Shown: in pieces, positions 1 to 11,203 of the stretch
Position numbering within the stretch: the first letter of the stretch is position 1
Layout: every line of letters begins with the position of its first letter
Assembly (NCBI RefSeq): GCF_947623445.1
Contig: NC_135246.1
Location: 14,615,856 to 14,679,855, forward strand
Direction of reading: 5' to 3'
Source of the DNA: Clavelina lepadiformis
Taxonomy: Eukaryota > Chordata > Ascidiacea > Aplousobranchia > Clavelinidae
Length of the DNA: 64,000 bases
Notes under the pieces: model-generated
Databases searched by the model: none
Told to the model about the DNA's origin: nothing
Seen by the model: only the letters and a program-made list of their open reading frames with translations
Program-made: the position numbers and the translations under genes

Positions 1-766
1 GGCTACATGATCATAAATAAAATCCGTAAAAGGTTTCTAATGCTAGTTATACGCGTTGTGAAATGGGCCTGTAACGGTAAATAGCAAACCAGAAGCAGAT
101 TTTATTGAGAGTTTATTGTACAATATATATTATGCTGCTAAACACTCATTTGTTATTTGAACCAAAGTTGTACCTTTGGCTACTTAGTTGTTGTATGCAG
201 CGACACAAAAAGGAAAATGGTATCCAACATCAGAGATAGTGTTAAAACCTTTTTATATAAAATGACATGTCCGGCACATTAATCTTGTCTCCAATTAAAC
301 ATTCTCATTATTGATCATGTACATTAAGATTTTTGGATGCTGAGAACAGAATTTCAAGCTTGTCAAGATTTATTAACGTAATAGCCTCGGGCCTTGAACG
401 TGAAGAGTTGTTACATATATACATTAAGACATTTATGGCGAAACACGTAATTTGTCTGCAACAACTTCGAAGATATAAAAGGAACTGTCTAGGCAAAAGG
501 GAGCAATCAAAGAATGAAAAATTAAAAATTTACAAAATCTTACATCAAAGATAGAATTGTATTGTACAGTATTCCATTGTGTATCAAATCAAATAGTACA
601 AGCGTACATTGTACGAAGGTTTGTGTTCGTTCGGTCAGGTCAAAAACCTAGAACTTAGCCTACTAATATTTTAATGTACTAATTGGTATATGTTAGACAG
701 ATTAGATAGAATAGTATATACTCTTAAAGATAATGTTATAAGAAAGATAAATAAGAAGAAAAAAAC
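1..766. other. intergenic / upstream region
   Basis: No convincing exon is seen here. The short open frames around 308-554 have no recognisable family features and no good flanking splice signals. The stretch just upstream of 767 is A-rich and forms the 5' leader of the ZP-domain gene. Confidence 0.5.
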
Positions 767-3596
767 ATGAAAACAACGTTGATATGCGTGATACTTAGTG
801 GATGTTTGCTTTTAGTGACAGGTGAGTCTTGCTATTATACTTATGCAGAAATGATGCCAGTTTACTTTTTGAGACAGTTCGTATGAGAATGCACAATGAA
901 TCTGGGAACACATAAAATGTAATAATATTAAATGAAAATACATGTTACGAGCATGAGACGATCATTGTTCATATTATCGTCACACATGTTACAAATTTTC
1001 AACACCTACAACATTAAAAAATTTTTCTCTAGCGTCGCCTTGCGAACCGAATCCATGTGAAAACGAAGGTGAATGTTTTGAAGAATCGTCCAACGGGAAA
1101 TTCACTTGTTTGTGCACGGAAAATTACGCCGGACTTCGCTGCGATCTTCGTGAGTTTACGAATGCATTGTTACCAAATTACTATCAATGACTTCAAATGC
1201 TTGACTCTGACAATTATCGTAATTTTAAACGTAAAATTAAGATCTGAAAGTATAATCACTGTCAGCCTGTCTTCATACTCAGCGTTTCCTGGCATTACAT
1301 GCGGTAACAAGAGCATAGAAATAACAATCGACAAGCGGATGGTGACCGAACTTGGCCTGGACGACGACACTGGCTTGGTCTACTTTGAAGGCTGGTCGGG
1401 CTGTATAGCGGTGGATAGAAATGGACAATATCACCTTCAAGTGGATGCTCCCTTCACGGATTGTGGGATAAAAATGAGGGTAAAGTAACAAATGAAACTG
1501 CTTTGCCTGCTACGTTTAAACAGCATTAGGAAAATCCCAGCGACATCGTGGTTGATTTGACTATTTTAGGCTTTTGCGAAATAACAAACGGTGCTTGATG
1601 TTTGCCTTTGTAACTTGTAATTTATAACTTTCACTGTCAGTAGCATAAATATATTTTCACTAAAAATCGAATGAACTTCAATTTCTTTTTAGCGAGATGA
1701 AACCCATGGGTATCTCTTCAAACAGAATATTGTTTGGAACAAACGGGATGAAAACATCGAGAGGAAACACATCTTAGTTGACTTTCAGTGCAACTACACC
1801 GATCGTTATGAAATCATGGCTGGACCTATTATCCCCACAGTGACGTAAGAACTAAGAATGTTATCAAGGCCGATGCTGCTGTTGCGGAATTAACTACTGT
1901 AACTGTAACCTATGTCAATTAATTATCAATTTAATCTTTGATACGAACTCGGCTGATGGGTAGTATTTTCTTTACAACAGAACCATCGACTTTGAAACCA
2001 GTTATGGGACTTTCACTGTCCAGATGGATCTTTTCAGAGACCAAAGTTTTTCATCCCAGTCAAAATACGGTTTCCAACCGGTTATTGCCATCGAGGACGA
2101 AGTTTGTGTTCGTAAGTTTGCACATATTTTCAGCCAAGATCGTAAGAAACATCTTGGTAGTGAAAACTACAAATCTTGAAAATTAAAAATAAACTTTTTA
2201 GCACAAATCCATCCATTAACATATCTTTCTGTGGCAAATAAGTGGCCGCACTTTATAACTGTGTAACTTTTTTCAAAATTCCCGCGCCCATCGATCAAGA
2301 TTCAAAAACGTTTTGACATCAACCGTTCATTTAACTAAACTTGTTTCAATCAAATTTGCGTACACAAATGTGACATCTCCAACAACAATTTTTATGTTCT
2401 TTATAGAACAAAGTCTGGTGAACGTAAACCCAGAACATCTCGTGCTCACTCTGCTTAACTGCTGGGCATCGACCAAGCAGGACGGTACCGGCTTGACGCA
2501 CTCCCTGGTTTCTAACAAGTGCGTGCAACACTTTGTTTTAAAGCTAAACTGTACCTTCCGAAGGCCCCTAAAAAGTTTTAAACAAAAACATACAAAACAT
2601 CATTTTCTAAACTGTAATGTGTTGTAGATGTTCAAACGAAGAAACCACTGAGGTTGTGCAGAACGGCGAGGGTAGCGAAGCTCAATTCTGCTTTCAAATG
2701 TTCAAGTGGCAAGAAAACTTCAACGCCGTTTACGTTCATTGCCTGGTAAACGTTTGCAACGCCACTGCTTTCCCAGAGTTCTGTACTTGCCAAAACGAGC
2801 GCGTTAAAAGGTAGGATTTAAAGATGTTTGACACTTTTTTATTTTGACTAGTGCGTCGCAGAAAAACTGGCTGTATCCCAGCAAATAGTCAGTTTCGGCA
2901 ACAGTTTAGATCTAATTAACTATAAGATGCAAAAAACAAAAACTCACACTATTGCTTTAAAAACAGCCAACGGTTTATTATAAAAGTTCAGAAAATGAGT
3001 TCATTAAAACACATATGAATGTATAAAACTTAACTGGTCCACCTTTTTCTCTACTTTAGAGAGGTCTTTTCTATGACCGTGGAAAAACAGAAATCTGAGA
3101 GCAGAGTTGTGAGTTCTGAGCTTATCCGAGTTGTAAACGGAAATTATCTCGACGACTGGCTTCTCTTTTTGGAAGAGAATCCGAGTGAAGATACAATCCA
3201 GGAAAGCACCGCCGATGGTATCCAGGATTTTGATCCAAACATCCAGGACGACCAGAAAGAAAACAAAGGCAAGACAAAGATTTCTTTTTATGTATCTTTA
3301 ACACTTTGAGTTCAGTTGGATTCTCCTATTGTAGGGCATTCTTAGTCATTAGAAGAATATTTAATCTTGTTATACTTTCTATAGATTCCAAAAAGTTATT
3401 GAGAAGGTTTACCTTAATAAAACATTCCACTAAATTGTTTTGTTGTTTTGCAGGCCCAGATTCAACAGTTCTGATTGCGGTAGGAGTCGTTTTAGTCATT
3501 GCAGTCATAATTCTGGGCGTTGTTATCGGAGTTTACATTAACTTCAGTCGGGTCAGGGCTGTGACAAAGGGTGTTAATGTGTCACGTTTAACATAG
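767..3596 (+). CDS. EGF + ZP-domain type I membrane protein, 9 coding exons
   Basis: Exons 767-821, 1033-1149, 1283-1479, 1693-1844, 1981-2111, 2407-2518, 2628-2810, 3060-3268 and 3454-3596 join in frame to 432 residues. The start ATG at 767 opens a signal peptide (MKTTLICVILSGCLLLVTG). Residues about 20-57 form one EGF-like domain with six cysteines (SPCEPNPCENEGECF through LRCDL). Residues about 61-312 form a ZP domain, beginning FPGITCGNKS and rich in paired cysteines. An RVKR furin-type site follows at about 313-316, then an acidic spacer, a transmembrane helix (about 390-412, TVLIAVGVVLVIAVIILGVV) and a short basic tail. In the family, ZP modules polymerise into extracellular filaments after furin-type cleavage; that role here is inferred. 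Intron 8 begins with GC. The ZP call is strong, but the exact orthologue (egg coat, tunic, mucus) is unknown. Confidence 0.85.
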
Positions 3597-3816
3597 ATTA
3601 TATTTTAGCCAAATACAAAAATTAAGCTATAACCAAAGCTCACGAGCATTTGTAGGTATTGTTGCTATTTCACTAAATTGCTCAAAAAGTATATAGGCTA
3701 CAGCAAAAATTCTATAGAAAAGGCTTACTTGATTTTGCCAAATTCTGAATGTCACACGGTTCTTGACGCATGCCTTCTAGTATTTAATTTCTAAAACTCG
3801 TTTTTCAAACTTTTAG

Positions 3817-3822
3817 AATAAA
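3817..3822 (+). promoter_or_regulatory. polyadenylation signal AATAAA of the ZP gene
   Basis: A canonical AATAAA lies 221 bases after the stop codon at 3596, in AT-rich sequence. It is the first good candidate downstream of the ZP-domain gene. Confidence 0.55.
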
Positions 3823-6800
3823 GTATTAAATTGCTTGGTTTGAAATTTCACTATTGGGTTTTGTAATATATTTCTTTATTTTGCACTACGCTAACGCTAT
3901 ATGAACAACAAAAATCCTTTTCCGACTCTTTTCTGAAGTATTGTTTTTGTTTGCAAAGTAGTTGCTATTCTAACCTTGTGCTATTACTCTACTGCCTCTT
4001 AAAAAGCAAAAAGTTAAGTTGTATCAACGTAACGTTCCGACCTGAGTTTGAAAATGTGTGATTATTTTGCTTATTTTAAAGGAGTAAGCTCTTGACAGAG
4101 TATTTAGGAAGTGTTCTGATAAAAGACATTTTAGTAATGTAAATATAGGAAATATTACTTAAAATTAGTTTGTACGATAACTATATATTGATAAGCACTT
4201 TATTACTACACGCTGCACACGTTATATTTCAGCCGACCGTTTGTGAGCATGCCCCCAAAAAACAGAAAATTTTATTTTCGAACAATATACATCTGAGAGG
4301 TAACTGTGTTCCAAAATCACCGCTGACTGGCGCTATAAATTCATTCATTTTCTAAGATCTACCTTTAAGACTAGGCATTGTTCTCAGGAAAGAACCGCTA
4401 GGGTGAATACGTCGGTAAATACTTGGCAAAAGGAAGCTTTCATTATGTGTACAGGAAACTGTAATCAAAGTGTTGAAATAAAATACTTGAAGATTACTCT
4501 TAACAGACTTAACTGCTGTTATGCTACAGTATTATGCTGCATCTTTATACAAACAATGAACTAATGATATCACGACGCTTCATCACTGCACGTTTATTTC
4601 GATTAATGGCGTTTTTAAGGTGTCAAATATAGACGAATATGCAAAAGACTTCCTATTTTCTTGCTTGGGCAACGTGAATTTTTACGCTATATCCTTGATC
4701 GATTTTACTTCGCTTATGATTCTATCATAATTTTAAAAGTTATAAATACCGCATTATATTTTAATTCTGGGCGACCCCTGTGTTGGATTCATGTGGTAAA
4801 TTGGATCGAAGCACTTTCTAGAATCAGAATGAATTGGCAAAATAAAATTTACACCAATTGGAACGTTGAGCGTACACCTTCGTAACGTGGGCATTCAGTT
4901 TCAGTTACTGTATAACAAGATTGATATAATGCAAGTACTTCGAAGGTAAACTAAATCGAACCAGTGAGTCAGACCTCGGATTAAATTACCAAAATTTTAC
5001 TATATCTGAAAATCCGATTTCTGTTTACATTAAGCTATCAATTTTACCATGACTTCGATCAATGTCACCGTGACGTTGCTGTGACGTTTAATCAATAGAT
5101 CTCGAATTTGCTTAGGTTTATACGTAAATATTTTGTTTCAAAACTTTTGGTTATGCGGAAATATATGGTAAATATTCAGAACGACGTCACGATTATTTCC
5201 CATGGGAAAACGTATCAAGATGAGAGAAAACACAAAAATGTAAACAAGTCAAGTCTTTCTAAAAGAAGAACAATCAAATAATAAAAAATAGATATACAGT
5301 ATAAACAAATGATAATGGAGCCTAATAAATAGCTATGCTAAATACAAGAAGCGAAGCACGAACAAAGTGGAAATTGTTTTTGCCACCGATGTCGCCGACT
5401 TCGAAGCACTTCGCTCTTTATGAGGAAAGTGGTCATCATGTGCTATATAGGTCAATGACGTCACACGATTAAAAAAATAACCATTCCATTAAGTTATTGT
5501 ATGAAGAAACACAAATCGGTTGAAAATAAGTTATAGGCAGCCATTTGTTGTTCTAAATCGTTCTTTGTGTCCAGATTTATTCAAACTTTTTTACGCCATT
5601 GTCTTATAATTGTGGTATTGACTTCCTTTCCTGGTCATGGTGTCGCAACACTCAGGTTTATTTTGGCACAATCAAAACTGTTGGAAGGACAAATTTATTC
5701 TATAAATTTAGCAATATTTTGCAGACAACTTTTGACTTCCTTATTTTTAATTTGTTTGATCTAAGCTTATATGGACTGTTTATCTTAAGTTACTTGCAAT
5801 AAAATATACAATTTGTCTGGTGATAAAGGTGGTAATATTGTCTGCAAAGTTTAAAACAATTTTCTTGTTACAAATTATAATGTACAAAGATTCATAAAAT
5901 GTTTACACGTTACAGAGAAAGTTTTTTCTATAATGAACGTTTTATGTGCATATTAGCAGGCATTACAAATGCTCACGTCAATGTAATTGTAGTACTTAGT
6001 TGGAATCACCTTTGATTGACGTATCATGGCTGCTTTCCAATAATTTACAGGTAAACCTAGAAAATTGTTTTAAATTTGCGATAACATGACTCCTATCGTT
6101 GTTAGAAATTTTGCTTTCTTATTGCTCCATAAGGTAATGAGCCAAGTAGTAGACATTGTGAAAGTCGAAGAGGCGTCTGTGTAAAACGTAGACCTAAGTT
6201 TATACAGTTTCTTTCACTTCAATTGGTAAACAAAACTTCCTTTCAACACTTGTGTCAAGTATGACGCAACGTATAGCACCTGCCTTTACAGAAGGCAATT
6301 TTGCCGATGACCCCAAACCACAAGGTTCAATAACGATGGCTTTGGATACATTCCATCCGTGACCGATGAGTCAGAATGGCCTATATCATATTACCTCTCT
6401 GCCTTGTGTGTTTTGGAGATTATTGCTATAGGCCTATATTGTTCATGGACAGCGAAAAGTTGTTTACGGAAAATCCCGTAGAGTTTGTCAAGTTTCGGTT
6501 TGAAAATGAATCAACAGCGAGAACAACAAGAATCTCAACGTTGGCGTTGCACAAACTATCGCTCATGCGAAAATGCAATTGTTGCAATGATATTGTGTGT
6601 ACGGTATATAGAAACGCACCTGTGAAGAGTAAACGATGATTAACGAGGACAATTACGGCTTCCAAAATTTACAATAAGTATTGCAAAGTAATTTCCCAAC
6701 ATTTGTACTTAATAATCACGGGAAGGAAGCATTTGTAGCTTTTTATTAGTTTACAAATAGATCTGTACGGCTTACCAACAGATTTAAATGCGCAAGCTTC

Positions 6801-8018
6801 TACAAGTATATGATTAATTATCACACTAGCTATACTACAAGTAGTTCAAGGTAAGTAGCTTAATAAAACGTTAAACTGAAGGAGAAAAAAGATCCAAGTT
6901 CACACAACGCCATATATAAACCGAGGGAAAAGAACTAGAGGCAATCAGTTACCACAAGCAATCAGACGCAAAACTGAAGCGACAAGCATTGTATATAGTG
7001 TGAGACGGTGGGCAAACTACTTATAAAGAAACTTCAAAAATTCAAGTTCAAGAAAAACTTTGCCAAACTTTCTTAGAAAGGGTAAATTCTATTTTAAACA
7101 TTTAGAAAAGTTTGTAGGCTATATCGTAAACTTTGCAAACTTTTATGTTTTTCTGGTATATTGTAATGGGTGACGATCGAGTGGAAAAACTGTTAAAAGA
7201 GCAAAGTTTTGCGTTTTATCTGCGTATGGTGCGACGAAATGTATGTTTTATTTTTTTGTACTTTTATATGTTTTATCATGTTAACGTTTTTAACATTTTA
7301 TACTGAACGTATGTAGCTTGTTTACACGCACATATATGCCTGTTACGTATCTGTTTGTCGCATTATCCACTCCATGTGAAAGGTAGAAGTTTGCAAACTT
7401 TTTATTTTTGTATCTTTTTGTATATACCGATATTAAATCTAGAACACACACAGTTATGGAATGTTATTCGTAAAAGGACAAATGAAGGCATTTAGGAAAT
7501 TGTAGTTTTGGCTATTGTGATTACTGATTAGCCGTTAGTTTCGTAGGAAAGTTTCTTGGGCCTACAGGAATTTAGCGTGACAATGGTACTGTTATGGCCT
7601 ATGTGATATAAAATCGCTCAAAACTTCGCTAAACCGCACCAACTTACTTAATTTAAATTTAAGAATTATACCGAAGAAGTAAGAATGAGTGATAAGGGTG
7701 GTGCATGATTCGTAAGATCTCTTTGCTGCTTGTGAGGGTTCATCGAAAACCTTTTTAATGATCCATGTCCATTGAAATTTCATTGCGCAACTATGCGAAT
7801 GTTTTTCTCTGCACGTCAACCAATGCGTCGATCGACCAAGATACTCCGACTATGATAGGACTTTCCTGGTATAGTCTTGGTGCGCACGAATCAAGCTATA
7901 CTTGTTTTGCTGCATGCAGGACAGAACATATAAGTCGTCTACAATTAACACAGGTTGTTCGGTAAGATTGACAGACAGACAGACAGACTTATTGAAAGCT
8001 TTTATTGCTGTACAGGTC
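3823..8018. other. intergenic region with a possible TATA promoter
   Basis: No protein-coding exon could be supported. Short open frames at 4170-4355, 5567-5802 and 6376-6639 lack splice context or family resemblance. A TATA-like box near 6913 could begin a leader exon of the EF-hand gene. A short (GACA)n microsatellite lies at about 7969-7987. Confidence 0.45.
6913..6920 (+). promoter_or_regulatory. candidate TATA box, possibly of the EF-hand gene
   Basis: TATATAAA is followed about 30 bases later by a possible transcription start and at 7082 by a donor-like GTAAAT. The first coding exon of the EF-hand gene sits behind an acceptor (TGTACAG at about 8009-8015), so a non-coding first exon starting here is plausible. 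This is inference only. Confidence 0.3.
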
Positions 8019-9534
8019 ATGGATGCTCAGAAGGAAGTTATAAGAAAATATCAAAACATTTTCTACAGTTTTGTTAAAGACGATGCAGAAAAGATCACTG
8101 TCGAGGTAAAGAACTTTGATTTTGATTCAATCTTCGAATTCGTCTTTATCTGATTTAGGCATATTACTCGACAAAATTAGGATAATTCATCAATGCAACT
8201 TAGGCTACATTAAAACATTTGCGTTTTGTTTTAGGATCTACAACGCGCCGTCGCGTTTATGGGATTCCAGTTTTCAACCCAAGAACTCTGCTTGATTCTT
8301 GAGCAAGTGCTTGAAGTCTCAACGTCGAACGTTGGAAAAAATTTTGTGGAGTTTTCACACTTTTTGGTGGTGACGTCGGTATTAGACAGGGTAAGAAAGC
8401 TAATCCTGATTTAATTTTTTTCTGTCTCTAATAAACGAAAATATCTGACGTAGACTATGTTGCAAATTTTATATAAACAATTATTTGGGACACTTTTGCC
8501 TTTTGTAGAATCTCCTGTTAAATAATACATTGGTTACTTTTTTGTGGTTCCACGACAATTAAACGTGGGAAATTGACCGCGAACAAACTCACCGGGGACA
8601 ACTGACCGGGGGACAACTGACCGTGACGTAAATTTACCTAGAACCAACTGACCTTAAATCATATTATCACTTAAATCATATAATTTGAATAAACAACAAT
8701 GCTAATTTGCGTAAAAAATAAAAATAAAATGCGTAGCGGTTGATTTGTGTCGCCGGCCAATTTGTTGCCGGTCAGTTGACCACGACCAATTGTCGCCGGT
8801 GAATTTGTTCACGGTCAATTGACGTGATCCCCTTTTTTGTAGTGTTACATATCGAACGTCGAAATAATGAGAATCTTTCAAGAATTTGATAAAGATGGAG
8901 ACGGATACATCTCCCCAGAAGAACTACGCAATCTTCTGCTCAGAATCGGTGAAGATTTCACCGAACTAGACATTCAGGTGGGCGTCGTTAAAATACGTGT
9001 TGCACAAAAATTTCAGCCCTGTTTCCATTGGCATGCGATCTTTAGCGCAGCAGTCATTTGAAATTTGCACCATAATAAACTGGTGTGGAATGTTAGCGAG
9101 GTGGTTATATACCAGAAGTTTCGAGGTTTATTTGCAAAGGCGCTGGACTTTATTTTAATATTTTATTTCTCCAGGAAATGATGTCAGCGGCGGATGAAGA
9201 CGGCGATGGCTTTGTTAGTTTTAACGAGTTCGTGCAAGTGATGACGTGTTCAGAAACTTCCCAAGAAGGTCAATTTGTAAAAGAAGGCTCTGATATTGAG
9301 ACATTTCGTGATTTTTCGAGAGAAGCCTCCATAAACAAATCGATCTCCGATGATAATGTGTCCTGCTCCAGCTGCTCAACCATTACTTCTTCCTCATCAG
9401 TCGTAGAACTGAGATATCCGACGCCACGTCCGGATGCGAAGTCTTCCCAGAAGAAAAAACGTTTTTTATCAAAGGGATCTTCAAGTAAAAATCATAAAAA
9501 GCAATCTATCGCAGCTTGGTTTAAAAAATGGTGA
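8019..9534 (+). CDS. calmodulin-like EF-hand protein with Ser-rich basic tail, 4 coding exons
   Basis: Coding exons 8019-8105, 8235-8390, 8843-8977 and 9175-9534 join in phase 0 to 245 residues. The C-terminal lobe has two canonical EF-hand loops: DKDGDGYISPEE (about 97-108) and DEDGDGFVSFNE (about 133-144), with Asp at positions 1, 3 and 5 and Glu at 12. The N-terminal lobe keeps the helical spacing but its two loops have lost the calcium ligands. Residues 145-245 form a Ser/Thr-rich and then Lys-rich extension ending AAWFKKW, absent from calmodulin and troponin C. It is probably a calcium sensor with two working sites; the partner is unknown. ATG 8019 follows an acceptor by three bases, so 5' UTR exons are likely. 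Intron 2 carries a MITE that abuts the exon 3 acceptor. Confidence 0.85.
8546..8831. mobile_element. MITE, Mutator-like, in intron 2 of the EF-hand gene
   Basis: A 286 bp inverted-repeat element with no coding capacity. The left end reads GGTTCCACGACAATTAAACG and the right end, on the reverse strand, GGGATCACGTCAATTGACCG. Inside, both arms repeat GACAACTGACCG-like units. It is flanked by a perfect 9 bp TSD, CTTTTTTGT, at 8537-8545 and 8832-8840. A 9 bp duplication with long divergent terminal inverted repeats is typical of Mutator-derived MITEs. The right TSD copy is the polypyrimidine tract of exon 3, and the acceptor AG is the next two bases. Confidence 0.85.
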
Positions 9535-9725
9535 TTTTGGTTCAGGTGGAGTCAAAGTGAAAATGGAGAACGGGAGGGCAAGAAACTTTTTCAATTACAT
9601 TGCCTTATATAAGTTCTTTGTCTGATTTAACTTTCATTCAACGTATTTTGCGCTTTTCAATTTTTTATCAGTGTTAACTATTATCACGTCTCAATGCTTT
9701 CTTTGTTAATTCCGGCGAGCAACGC

Positions 9726-9731
9726 AATAAA
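9726..9731 (+). promoter_or_regulatory. polyadenylation signal AATAAA of the EF-hand gene
   Basis: AATAAA about 190 bases after the stop codon of the EF-hand gene, in AT-rich sequence. It is the nearest canonical signal. Confidence 0.55.
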
Positions 9732-11203
9732 AAGAACGTTTGTCATAAAAAGAAAAATCAATTTCGTATCATTTGAAAATACCTGCAGACAAGGTATAGC
9801 TGAAAACTTGTGGAGATTATACGAGTGAAAAGCTGATCGTTGCAAGCTTTCATAATTAGTTGCTTTCCGTATAGCCTATAGCTGTGTTTTAATACAATAG
9901 CAAGAAAAACTCTTGTTTGCTTTATTTATAATAAATCAGAGCAGCAGTAAAAAGAGGAATATTTACCGCAGGCTTATTCACAAAGATAGTATAACTACAA
10001 ATGAAAAAACTTCAGCATATGTGTTGTACAAATAGATGGCTGCATGTGAAGAAATTCAAAAGCTGCTGAAGACATCATAACAACTAGCCCAACGTGGTCC
10101 AACTTCTTTTCATCGCGGGCCAAAATCAGAAAATTTTTTATTTTGCGGGCCAATGCTTTTAAATCAGAACTGAAGAACAATGTGACATTGATATTAGAAC
10201 TGAAAAAAGTTATCTTTTTTATTAAAACTGAAATTAGAATAGTTCAAAATTTAGCTGATAAAATTTAAATGCTGATCAATGTGACATCTGCGGTCGAGGT
10301 TCTTCCTCAACAATAGCGACTATCAAAGCTGACTATCAGTTCGCGGGCCAAAACATCGGTGCTCGCGGGCCAACTTTGGCCCGCGGGCCTGCAGTTGGAC
10401 CACGCTGAACTAGCCTATACAGCCCACGTCGTACACAAATACTTTATAGGAAGAAACACAACCACAGATACACTTTCGCTCGGCTATTGAAGATGACCGC
10501 ATAAAATCCCTATAAATTTAAAACATTTTGATCCTTGCGCACGTTAACAATGGACGAATGGCAATTGTTCTTTTAAAGCAAGAGAGCAAGTTTGCATTTG
10601 GAAAGAAGAATAAGAAAATCTAAAACGTTTTCTATAAGTAAAAGAACTGGACAACCTCAAAAGCCCCAACAGACAGCTGTGTGGACTAAATACGATTCAC
10701 AGCCTTCAGTGATCGCCACAGTAGAGAAGACAGATTAATAAATAAGTGAAAATAAATAAACTACAAAACACTGCCTGTTGATGGTAGAACTGTGAACCAC
10801 ACCATATAAGGTCTTGGTCATTGTAGTAAAAACGCAAGGGAGTATTTGCCAGTGAAAAAGTGTTCATTGTGATTTATAAATTATCAGTTTGTTTCAAATA
10901 CATAGCAAAACATTTAGCAAGTTTAAAAATGTTGATGAAACTAGACTCAGACTTGTTCTTTCAACAAGGTTAAGGCCAGGGAAGAAGTTTACAAAAAACA
11001 CTGAGAACAATTTTGCCTAAACTATAAAGTTGCTCGGGACAGGTTAATAGAAGCAGTGAATCCACCTAAGCACAACAATGAGTAAAAGTGCAACCTTCCC
11101 ATAAGCTCACATCAGCATTAGATCACTAAGTGGAGGGCAGAGTTTCAAAAAAATTGAGCTAAATCGAGTATAGAATTTAAGCAAATGTTAGAGACGAACG
11201 ACG
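9732..11203. other. convergent intergenic region
   Basis: Lies between the 3' ends of the EF-hand gene (+) and the KIF17 gene (-). Apart from the hAT element at 10090-10407 it shows only AT-rich unique-looking sequence. It should hold the 3' UTR of KIF17, but I could not place that gene's poly(A) site with confidence. Confidence 0.5.
10090..10407. mobile_element. non-autonomous hAT element, 318 bp
   Basis: Terminal inverted repeats of 15 bp with one mismatch: CAACGTGGTCCAACT at the left, and the right end is the reverse complement of CAGCGTGGTCCAACT. It is flanked by a perfect 8 bp TSD, AACTAGCC, at 10082-10089 and 10408-10415, the hallmark length for hAT. The interior repeats GCGGGCCAA several times near each end, consistent with subterminal transposase-binding motifs. 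No open frame is present. Confidence 0.85.
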
